Part shown: positions 1 to 10,200 of the stretch, piece by piece
Layout: the number at the start of each line of letters is the position of its first letter
Position numbering within the stretch: the stretch's first letter is position 1
Assembly (NCBI RefSeq): GCF_020085105.1
Contig: NC_058051.1
Coordinates: forward strand, 5,166,001-5,230,000
Length of the DNA: 64,000 nt
Source: Siniperca chuatsi
Taxonomy: Eukaryota > Chordata > Actinopteri > Centrarchiformes > Sinipercidae
Reading direction: 5' to 3'
Made by a program: the position numbers and the translations under genes
The notes under the pieces: generated by a model
Seen by the model: the letters and a program-made list of their open reading frames with translations, nothing else
What the model was told of the DNA's origin: nothing
Database searches by the model: none

Positions 1-3000
1 GTATCCCAGCTGACCCATGTGCTGTATTGGCGAGCCCTCCCACTGCCATATCGGAGCTTGTAGTAAGTACTTTTTCAGTTCTTCTCTTTTCCATTGCTCA
101 TCACAGGGTAACTAGGGAAGAAATGCTATATGTGATCAATTTATTAATTACAACTTAGCCAGACAGCTTTTTCATGTACAGTTGTAACCAGATGTAAAGC
201 AGTCATTACAAGACAGGAGAGCACGCAGTGGGAGGGACTCATGGGTTGTGTGATTGACTTGTATCTTCTGTCTTCTATGTGTTGCATCCATTTCTGTAAC
301 TCTGCAGCACTGGCACATATGAAGACCTTGGAGTCCACCATTGGACCTGGATGAAAGACGGAACAACATAAATCACGCTCAGTACTTTACACTGGGTTAC
401 CATGTCTCAGTGGAACTTGGTAATTTCCACTGACTCACTGCTGATCTCAAACACGTGTGGTGAATGTGACGTGTCAGGGTCCAGGGAGACGGCTTGCAAG
501 GAAAGTCCAGAAAGGGGAAGGATGCCCTGTGAGATAAGAGAAGACAAAGTTTAAGAAAAAGTAATGTCCGTCATTGTGCTTCAGGGTCCTCCAAAGAGAA
601 AAATGGAAAATTAAAGGGACACTCAGCCTGTGAAAACAGCTGTATAATGTCTTCTGAGGCTCTGGAGGAGCTTTGTCAAGTCTGAGAAAATAACAATGAC
701 AATGACATCAGGATTATCTCTGCTTGGGTTTGAGATTTAAGATAACAATAAGATAACTGTCATAATTTCAAAACATAAATTAGGCTGCATACAGTTTCTT
801 GAATATGAGAGCTATGTCAAGACTTAAAACTAATATTGTGACTATACATTATATTTGTCAGGAAATTCATATTTTCCTCTCAAGTGTTCTGAATATCAAG
901 CTTAGAAATGTTCTACAGCAGTGATTTTTTCTTGAAAAGATGTTTTTTTTAATGAACCTGAGGAATACAATATGAAACATCTTTGCTTCATAAAAATAAT
1001 CTCATATTTAAAGCTCGTGTAGGTAATGTATTTCAGAAGCATTTTTTGTGATATTTGTTCAAATTCTCTTTACATCCCGACAGCAATCACTAAATCAAAT
1101 GCTCTGGGGGGAAGAACAGAAAAACATAGGGTATCTGTGGCTGTTGCAGGCCTGTAATAAGCTCATGGCCTACCTGCCTGTAGGCCTGCCTACCTGTGCG
1201 CACTCTGCCCATGCGCATGAAAATGTGTATTGGGGGAGTGGCGTTGGAGGGAGGCCTGAAGGGAGGGGTGGGATTTTTTCAGTTGGATAATTTCAAAATC
1301 TAGCTGTATCTTGCTAGTTTCTTTAGCGTTACCTACCCTAACTTTAAATAAAGAATCATTTCTAGAGACTTAAAGCTGCATTCATTGATTTGTTTGGCCA
1401 CTTGGGGGCAGCAGAACAAGCTGTAAAAAAAAAAAACACACTGACATATCAACATATCATCCCCTTAGAAACACTGTTATAGCTAATGTGTTAGCCAATA
1501 GCCATTTACACATCCAGCAGATACAAAGCAACATTAGCATTAATTTTTAAAGAGTTTCTGTCTACCTGACGAATGGAAGTCCAATATTCACTCTCCTTTT
1601 AATTCAATTTTATGACTTCAGCAACTCCTGAGAAAAATATCTTGTAACACTTTATTTGGATAGTCCGTCTACAGAGTTTGCAGAGTATTTGTAACATTTC
1701 AACTGTTTCACCTTGTCTGTAGATGTTTTACAGATTATAAATATGTGAGTATATGTGACAATTCATGAACATACCATAACCAAGATGTTTTTTGTGCCTA
1801 AACCTAACCAAACCTAGAAAGCGGTTTTATTTGTGAAACAGTTGAATTATTGAATCTCAACTAATAAGCAGTTGAAATGTTACAAATACTCGATAAGCTA
1901 TATGTAGGCGGACTATCCAAATGAAGTGTAACCAAATATCTGTCTCTTTAGCTGCTAAATGTTCCACTATGTTCACCAGCTAGTCACATACTGTTTTCTT
2001 TGGTGCTGGGCAGGTAACTTACCGTGGGTATATCAAAGATTCTTCACTGAAAACAGCTGCCTGTTGCTGCTGCAAATGAAGTTAATGAGAGCTCTGTAGA
2101 CATAATAAGCTCTGTGCAGCTGAGGGAAACTGCAGCGTTGGGTAATAATTCTGTGGGGTTTTGTCACTATGATGACACCTTTCACATTACACATAGTCAT
2201 TTGATCTGTTGTTAACATAAAAATATTGATTAGTGCAGCGTTAATATGTGATTTAAGTGTGGCCAGCAACTTACAAAAAATCCCTCAGCTGTGCAAGAAT
2301 GAATTAACTTCAGCTTTTGTTTAATATGTTTTTGTGTCCTGTGTTCATGTTCAGGACTTCTATTTTCTGAGAACTAGTGTAGGGTTTTCTGTTAACTTGT
2401 CTATAATGTATCTTCTCATAACCACTATTTGACATTTCTTTGCAAGTGTCTTTTTAACCTAAAATGCACAAAGAATACCTCATAAATGAAGTCTTGTCGA
2501 GACTGGTCCAGGGAGAGGATCAGCAGGTGGAAAGAGAACAACACCAGGAAGTGTTCACTGGTCTCCTGTGGGGACAAACAAAAATAAGTGACAAAGTTTT
2601 AACACCAAACAAGCAGACATAATGCAGCAATGACTCCATGATATAAGGATCTGTTGGCTTTTAAATTCATAGTGTTCAGTCCTCAAACCGTTTGATCAGA
2701 GGCTCCATCATCTGTTTGTTTATGCCTTTTTATGTTCACAACAATAAAACTGACCTGTTATACTATTTATCACTAAAAGATGTCGCTTGTCAGACAGAGG
2801 TTTGTGTTTGTGTTAAGTTTGTGTTTTAGAATAAGCCCCTTTAGGATGATGTATTGATGGAGCCACACCTCGTAACTCCCAGCTGATTCCCAGGTGCAGT
2901 GCTATGTTACCTGTGTGTAGCTGTTGTAGAGAGATATGAGGGAGGAATGGATGATCTCTCCATACATGTGGGCAGGTTGGCCCTCCCAGTCCCTGATTGG

Positions 3001-6000
3001 CTGCTGAGAGTAAATCCTGTGGTGCAACTCATCTTTGCTCTTGCCCCACAGCACCACCTACAGACACAAAACTGGATCAGCCCATATCTATTGATTATAA
3101 CTTGCAAATTAAAATATTTTGTAGCTTTTCTAGTGGGTGGATGTTGATTTTGTTAGATTTGTACATTTAGACAATTTACCATTCAAGTGGAAAGAAGTGT
3201 GAAAACTCAAGTTTGTGTGGCAGTGTTTCCTCCCTCCTTTATTTCCTATAAAGTTTGAATCACACCAAAGAGGGAACGCAGAATCTCTCACTTTTGTCAT
3301 GGAAATTCCTACAGTGTGTATACAGAGTGTGTCTGGCCTCAACACAAATAACAGCACAGAGTGGAAACTGTTGATATTCATATGAGGCACATCTTGCCAC
3401 ACTCTGCTTGAGTGCTAAAAAGTGTTTAAGTGTTTGCTCGAAGTGAGCCACACACTATGTTCTTACTGTGAAAAGTGCATGATGAAGTTGTCTGTTGCTT
3501 GTGTCTTTATCACTGCCCTACACAACACACAGACACACACACATCACACAAATAGTGACCTCCTGTTCCAGACGTCTTATTGAAGGGTAGGGTGGTGGTG
3601 GTGGTGGTGGTGGTGGCGGCTGCTGCTGCTCATCTCTGCTGGTCCTTACTGAGAGCTGAAGCCTGGTTTCTCCCAGACTCCACACCCTGAATAAACACAC
3701 ACATTTCATCTGACAGCATTTTCACATAGCAGAAGTCAATGCTGAGGACACAGTGGCTCAGTAGCTAGCTTCGTGGCCTCATTGTAGCACAGATGTGGGT
3801 TCAGTTTCTTGTCCCTTCTGTGCAGTGTGAATGCTAAAGTGCATATTCTGTTTGGTTCTTTCCTGCTGTCCAAAGACACGCCAGTCAGGCAGACTGGAGA
3901 CTCTAAACAGCCCTGGTGAGCCTAAAAGAAAATAGATATTGAAGATCAATGGGACATATCACAATTTAAATGATTTCTCTTGACCCCCCTGCAGCCCAGC
4001 ACCAGCCAGACATAATCAGATTAGACAGATATAATCAGATAGACCCACCTGCTGGCCCTTTACCACCATATTTTGTAGCCTTTATCCATTACAAACATAA
4101 GCTTTGTCTCAATTTCATACATTAGTATGTACCACATACAAATTCTAAGCAGGTTCGGAATGTGAACTGAAGTGAATGTACACAGAAAAAGTGACAAAAT
4201 TAAGTATAGTCAAAACAGTCAGTATGCATGGAAAAAATGGTTGATTTTTGAGTATGATGTTGATGAAACTATTGTCCCACAATGCAATGCACAAAGGAAG
4301 CAGGGGAGCTTCTCACAAGAGATGATATACAGATAGATGATATACCTGTAATTATAATGTTAACAAAATTTGAACGGGAAGCCAATAAGATCCTACCGCT
4401 GCCATATTCTTAAGAAACTAAATATATTAAGGTTTGATTATGTCATTCTATTTGCTAATATCAAACCCATCCATAAATGCCTGAAGAAGTAGGCTCCTAA
4501 GGTGCTCAGTGACATGGTGGTACCTCTCAGGGTTTCTGGCTCAGTATCGCTGGAAAACTGTTAGGTGCCCTTTGGTAAATCCTCCTTTAGACGAATGTTG
4601 TTCTTTTTTTTGGGAGATCAATATGTGGAACTCCTTACAGAACTCAAAATGGATCATAAGTAGGATCATTTTAAACTGAACTTGAAACAGCTTTTAAAGA
4701 GGTAGAGGTAGACATGAATGAGCTGGTGCTTGTCATTGAGTTTTATGGTAATTGTATTGTTTTGTATGGATTTTCTTGTTAAGTTTTGTGTATTCTTTAT
4801 AAAGGCCCATCTATGGACTTGCACTGCAAACTAGCTTAGGCTATAAATGCTGTGGTATGTCACAATGGTCCATGCTCTCTCTCTCTGTCTCTCTCTCTCT
4901 CTATATATATATACATATTTAAAAATAAACATCAAATAAATGAAATAAAGAAAAAATAAACATTAAAGCATGTGTGGAAGGTTCAAGGAGGAGCATTAAA
5001 TTTACATTTATTTAACAGCCCCATTCCAAATTCACTGTTTGAATGATGTGGATCAGCGCACTTATTGCATAATTTCCTGTAAGCACGAGTGCATTCATTT
5101 CTTGTAAACAAAGTCAAAATCAGTACACTATGACAATTAGTAAATACTACTTTATACTTTAAACAACTGCGATGCATGGAATTTGGACACAGCTATGGAT
5201 TTATGTGTACATTTGTATCTGAGCACACACCACACACATCTGATTCAGTGTAAATCTATTTGTGAGTGTGCATCTTTTTAACACACATCTTTGTCTGTGT
5301 TGTAAAATACAAAGATGAGTGTCCTGTGACCATAAGTACAGTAGTAATCATTAAACAGCCACACATAAGGACTGGTAGCTACTGTTAGGATTAGCCTCTG
5401 CTAATCCCTCAACCTTAGAACGAGTGGGGATTTGTCCCGCCCTGACTCTGTATTAAACCCCGCCATGCTTTAGCCATTGTCTTATAGTAATCTGCAAATC
5501 ACATCAGTGCAGCATCACCGAGTTCCCAAGTTCATGTTTGGTAAATAGGAGCCAATTAGTTCTCCTGCCTTGTTGTTCTGCTGGGTGCTGATGGGTGGAA
5601 ATCATATGGATGTAATCTGTTGTTCTGCAGGTGTTATCATCATGGTTAAAGGGTTCATATTTGAACCTTTCTTCGCTACATTACCTAGAAGTTTTCTGCA
5701 TAAAAGCACATCCTGTTACTCTGTGAAAACAAGCATATGATATGTACATCCTAGAAATGGTATCATTGAATATGCTCCAAAACATGATGCATGACATGCC
5801 AAAGAAAACCACAAATGTTGAAAGAGAAGCTGCTAAAGAGCTCTTTTCACTTCACTGTCACCGCTTCCTCCTCCAGAACTCTCAATACACAAAACCACAT
5901 TTAAACAAACCTAAAAGGTACTCTCTCTAAAGCTGTAAAGAGAAGCACAATAAAGAGTACTTAATTCACATTTAAGATGAGGCAATGCTGGTATCCCTGT

Positions 6001-6216
6001 AGCTCTTATTTCTGCTTTAATATTTTGTTCCAGGATCCAAGTACAGTCATAATTGTGTAAATTCCCCACCACTACTTTTCTATTTTTAGCTTTAAACTGT
6101 GAACTTGTATACTTATCTTACCCTAAATTCTCTCCAGAGATTTCCAGGAGCTCGATCTCATCAGGGCCCACCTCGTCCACTCCAGTATGCCTCTGGGTCA
6201 CACTGCAGCATCCCAT
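1..6216 (-). CDS. Tandem PH-domain protein, 5' part (runs off left edge)
   Basis: Seven coding exons on the minus strand: 6216-6122, 3686-3650, 3057-2911, 2565-2479, 526-439, 346-210 and 111-1 (continuing). All splice phases agree and give 234 codons. The start is ATG at 6216, opening with MGCC, a pattern that suggests N-myristoylation and palmitoylation and so membrane attachment (inference). Residues about 58-182 form a PH domain. An IRDWEG segment (residues 65-70) leads into the first strands, then FLVLF, FIYEGILPLSG, FEISSPM, and a C-terminal helix with the typical Trp (LQKWMQHIED). This resembles the PH domain of PIX-type RhoGEFs, but no DH domain precedes it. Residues 198-234 repeat the PH lead-in (PIWQWEG against PIRDWEG), so a second PH domain probably follows off the edge. 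PLEKHN1, a tandem-PH protein of the same human interval, is a possible relative, but the match I can judge by eye is too weak to name it. The gene lies 1 kb downstream of ttll10, head to tail. Confidence 0.8.
1372..1545. repeat. Interspersed repeat copy A (GGCCACTTGGGGGCAG family)
   Basis: This stretch aligns by eye with 8662-8825: a shared TTCATT-ATTT-TTTGGCCACTTGGGGGCAG start, then GTGTTAGC, then TTACACATxCAGCAG. It is an old dispersed repeat in an intron of the PH-domain gene. The family is not identified; there is no coding content. Confidence 0.6.
1643..1933. mobile_element. MITE with long inverted ends and 8-bp TSD (hAT-like)
   Basis: A 291-bp element. About 62 bp at the left end (TGTAACACTTTATTTGG...) is repeated in inverted orientation at the right end (...CCAAATGAAGTGTAACC). 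Both arms carry GGATAGTCCG and GAGTATTTGTAACATTTCA or its close match. An identical 8-bp sequence, AAATATCT, flanks it at 1635-1642 and 1934-1941. An 8-bp duplication fits the hAT superfamily. There is no transposase, so the element is non-autonomous. It sits in an intron of the PH-domain gene. Confidence 0.8.
1951..2010 (+). repeat. Interspersed repeat fragment (pairs with 63930-63977)
   Basis: GCTAAATGTTCCACTATGTTCACCAGCTAGTC here matches, in opposite orientation, the sequence at 63930-63977 with a few substitutions. It is therefore a dispersed repeat rather than unique intron sequence. Family not identified. Confidence 0.6.
3560..3686 (-). other. Small exon with two possible donors (PH-protein gene)
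   Basis: The second coding exon starts after the acceptor TTATTCAG, at 3686. It can end at a strong donor (GTAAGG, exon end 3650, 37 nt) or at a weaker one (GTCACT, exon end 3560, 127 nt). Both ends are phase 0, so both join in frame to the next exon. The longer form adds 30 residues with three Gln followed by a run of about ten Pro, encoded by the GGT repeat on the plus strand, and ends RRLEQE. The 37-nt form is used in the main gene model because its donor is stronger. Confidence 0.4.
3591..3630. repeat. (GGT)n / (GCT)n trinucleotide tract
   Basis: About nine GGT units followed by GGC and GCT units. On the minus strand this reads as CCA/CAC repeats, giving polyproline in one frame. It lies just inside the intron, or inside the longer form, of the second coding exon of the PH-domain gene. 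Confidence 0.9.
3745..3925 (+). repeat. Degenerate SINE-like repeat
   Basis: The order of motifs is GTGGCTCAGTAGC (A-box-like), GGGTTCAGT (B-box-like), TGTGCAGTGTGAATG, CTGTCCAAAGACACG and GGAGACTCTAAA. This is the order seen in a very common fish repeat that resembles a tRNA-derived SINE. The copy is diverged. It lies in the first intron of the PH-domain gene. Assignment is from remembered consensus, not a search. Confidence 0.55.
4873..4912. repeat. (CT)n-(TA)n microsatellite
   Basis: A run of CT dinucleotides with one GT interruption passes directly into a short TA run. It lies in an intron of the PH-domain gene. Confidence 0.9.
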
Positions 6217-7107
6217 GATGGACGAAAAGTCTGTCCCTCTCTGCCTTGTCTCAGCTCCTAGTCCACACACTGAGTACCATCTGCCCAGACAATCATCCCC
6301 ACAGTGTGTGTGTGCCACACTAAAACCAAAGAGATAACATAAAAACGGGGGCTGGTTGGGTCCAAAAGAGGATATTGTGCGCTAGAGAAGGGGAGGGAGG
6401 GGGGGGTGGCTGCTGAGCTCTAGTTCCCCCTTTGTTTAGTTTATATTTCCATAGAGAACAAAAGGTGTTAAAGTTTCTGAAGAGGAATTGAAGATAAAAG
6501 TGGCAAAAGTTTTTTATCGAGTAGCAGCGTAGTTGTTCCTTCCTTCCTGTCAGCTGGCTGTCTGCAGAGAACTGAGCAGCTTCCTCAGTTTGGTTGTTTT
6601 ACACTCTGAACTCACACTGGAAACCTGCTGACCAGCCTCCTTGTTGAGAAGCATGTGGATGAAGCAAGCATCCTGTTGGGAAAGATGGGATCCTGTCTGC
6701 CTGTGTTTACATGCATAGAGCCTGAATATGGATGGACAAGTGAGATAATTATGAGTTGTGAAACGGAGAGGTGAAGGGCTGCAGTCAAAACAACAAGCCA
6801 CAACAACTGCAGCGTGGAGCCTTGTGTGAGCTTCCTGGTTAGAATTACAGTAAAATGGTGGGAGGGTTTGTACACAATCATGCCTGAATGTTTCTGGCTT
6901 TCCACAGGGCATGAGCTGTTCTCTTGTTTCTGTGAAGTGACGCAACTCGATGTAAGATGACTTCCGGATATATTTGCCACAGTTGTCTGCATCTACCATT
7001 ATTGTAAGAAAAAACAGTTTTTAAATTGAAATCACAGGTGCTCTTTACGACATATTCCTCACAGTAAAATGAACCCAGTTATCATTATTCAAGTAATAAA
7101 AAGATTC
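6217..7107. other. Intergenic stretch between ttll10 and the PH-protein gene
   Basis: About 0.9 kb separates the ttll10 poly(A) signal from the start codon of the PH-domain gene. It should hold the 5'UTR and promoter of that gene on the minus strand. A G-rich run lies at 6388-6407. I see no clear TATA box at a supported distance. Two overlapping minus-strand open frames occupy 6550-6999 but show no recognisable domain. Confidence 0.5.
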
Positions 7108-7113
7108 TTTATT
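7108..7113 (-). terminator. ttll10: Poly(A) signal of ttll10
   Basis: The minus strand reads AATAAA (plus strand TTTATT) 128 nt downstream of the ttll10 stop codon. It is the first canonical signal after the stop, so it most likely sets the 3' end. Confidence 0.65.
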
Positions 7114-7240
7114 GTAACATTAAACATTTATTAGCATTTTATGAATTTCTCCGAGAGTGAAACATCACCAGATGTCCAAAGTGTAGATCTTCTTTTTTTA
7201 GACGAAGCTCTTTAGAACCCAGCTGTTTGCATATAATGCC

Positions 7241-10200
7241 TCACAGTTTCTCTTTCGTCTCATAAACTAAACTCTTTGTGTCCTCTCTGAGCGCTTCTTC
7301 ACCAGGTTCCCCTCCTCTTTCACATTTGTTCCCACACACAGGTGGTCCAGCTTGAGGAGGGAATGGTGTCGCTGTCTCTGGAGAGCCAAAGACGGAGATC
7401 CCTTCCCTCACCACCGGTGGTGACAGCGACATGATGATCCTCGTCTTCTGCTGAGTCTTAGAGTGCTTCGTGTCATCTGCAGCCTTCAAATGATGATGCA
7501 AAGTGCATTTGCTCGGCTTGAGCTCGACTCGAGGCCTGCGGTTCTTAACAGTTTGTATGCTGCTGCTGTGTAAATGTGAAGGTCCCTGCACTGACGGAGA
7601 GCTTTGATGATGAGTTGAGGTGGCAGTGGAATTGTGGCCAGATGTTGAACTACCCCTTCCTTCACTGCTCGCTGAGAAATTCACAGAATTATCAGGGGAT
7701 GCTGAGGGCACAGTTTTGCCCACGGTTCCTGACTTACATCTTCTGGGTTCAGTCTTTTTGGTGCTTTTCTGGCTGAATTCACTGCTTGTGTTGCTCTTGC
7801 TGCAGGCCAGCACTGAATCAGGAGGAAAAACTCGGTTGTACAGCAGCACAAACTCCCTCTGACTGGCCAAAGGAAGAATCCTCTGCCTGAGACGACACTT
7901 GTTGAAGATCTCAAGAGTTAAATCTGGAGCATGAAGGAGTGACAGAATATAAAAACATGTTGGGTGGTTTCACACATCAGCCTGTTAAGCAAACAAATTA
8001 GTAAAGTAACATATTTAATAAAGGGAACTATAACTGTACCATACATACAGTGAAATGAGGTGAGCACATTTTTGTTTGAGCTTTGTAAACTTCTACTGAA
8101 CCTAAAAAGAAAAAAATAAGTTTGTATAGATGTGATCAGCTGGTAATAATGTGAGCTCACCCAGTGTCTCCACAACAGTGCTGGGTATCACCTCCTTCAG
8201 CACTTCACAGTTTGTATGGAGAGCTGGATTACAGTTCATCTCCAGCAGCCACACCTATTAGGAACACATGAAGACACGATAAGTCTAAAAACATGAACAT
8301 TAATACACATGTTGAACACTGACCACCATTCAGATATTCAGCAACGTCTCACCCACCTTGAAGTCCTCATCAACCATGAAGTCGCAGCCAATCAAGTCAA
8401 AGAAGCCCAGTCGGCAGTCCAACTTGGATTTGACTGCAAAGAAACATTGCGTCATGATCTGCTGCATGCGCTTCTGATGCATGGAAAGGAAAAACAACCA
8501 GTCAGTCAATCCATCATTCATTTTGGAGGTCTGCAGCTCTTCATAACAATTTCTGAGAATGTGTGGTTGGATTTCTTCGAGATAGAAAGATGATTTATTT
8601 GTCTGCTCAATTTTAAATGAATTTCTTTACTCATGACTGGCTTTGTGTTGAAACAATTTACCTGCATTCATTAATTTTTTTGGCCACTTGGGGGCAGAAA
8701 AACAAGATATATACACAACATTGAGGTATTATCACCATATGAAGTTGTTATGTCAGATGTGTTAGCAAACAACTGCCTAGTTACACATACAGCAGGCATG
8801 GAGCAATGATATCATTCATGTGGAGATGTATGGTAAATATGGCTAACTGTCTGTCTGTTGACAACCAAAACAACAAGCTACAAGAAGCTAAAACTCTTAG
8901 TAGAGTATATACAAATACTGATTAGTGCAGCTTTAAGCTTATTACTGTATCTCACTAACTGTAGTGTCACATTACCTGACAGAGAAGTAAGTTTAAAATA
9001 GTAAGCTACAATGTAGTAGTGTTAGTGCAGTAAAATACTGTAAGTTGTAATATCACTGTGAATAAACTTTCATCACATTCCAGGACATTAGTATTGCACT
9101 TCCATAAAGTTGGGAGAATTGCAAGAGACAGATTTTAAAAAAATAATGGAAAAAATCAAAGCAGCAGAGGTGCATATAATATGATTTAAGCTCCAAAAAC
9201 ACTCAATCATACACTTCCCATAATGCAACTTGATAGTGTCTTGACAGCAGTGTGTAATGCAGGATTTCTGTTAAAAATGTGGAGTAATTGACAAAACTCC
9301 TCTAGAGTCACAGAAGACATTACACAGCTTGACTCTGGCATGAAAAATCATGAAAGGAAATTTATCATTAATAATAGTTAAAGATGTGTAGAATTGTTTT
9401 GTGATTTTTCAGATAATTCTAATGGCATAAGTTTTCCATTTCTACACAGAGTGGATTTAATAACAGATTTGAGTTTGAGTTTCAGTTGGCCTTGTATATA
9501 GAATAGCAGGTTTCTGTTAAACCAAACAGCCACATTGTGGTTTGCTATATATACTTTAATGTGTGTCACTATCGGAGTTTGTAGTTTCATTCTAACAGGT
9601 AAAACCAATTATAAAAAAAAGATTAAAATTTGGATTTACTGTAAGGCTCTATGGATAAAAACAACCACCAAACAGCACATGTGATATTTGATTTTAGTAA
9701 TAACATGATGTATCCTCAGATAGGAATGAGATCATCCAAGCCTAACCACGGTCTCAATTAGCTGAAAGCACCAACAGCCATCATTATAATGGTAATTGGT
9801 CCCTGAGAGCTACAACACACAGCAGCACTCACTGCAAAGGCGCCCAGCACCCAGTCCCTGGGCAGACCCTTGGCAACTCGAAACCTGTCGTTGACGTAGG
9901 TGTTGAAGCTCTCCATGGACCACACCGTGTCCTCCTTTAGCTGGCTGTACAGAGGGTTCTTCTTCTGCATGTACTGGAGACGAACAGCAGGGGGACCAGA
10001 GATCCATGAAGCAGTCATCAGGGGCAGAAAGACAGTTAGTGCCACAGCTAATGCTTGATCTATTCAACCTCTCTGGAAATAATGGGGACAAGTAATGTAA
10101 AGAAGGATGGGATGCAAATATCTCTTCAGTATTATCATGGATGATTTTGTCCTTAATTTGAGTTAAATGGGAGTTAAGACACATGGTAAACATTAAACCT

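Noticed and set aside
6550-6999. Two overlapping minus-strand open frames of 149 and 126 residues
   Set aside because: They lie between two genes, have no recognisable domain, and overlapping frames of this length arise by chance in this composition. I see no splice sites joining them to either gene.
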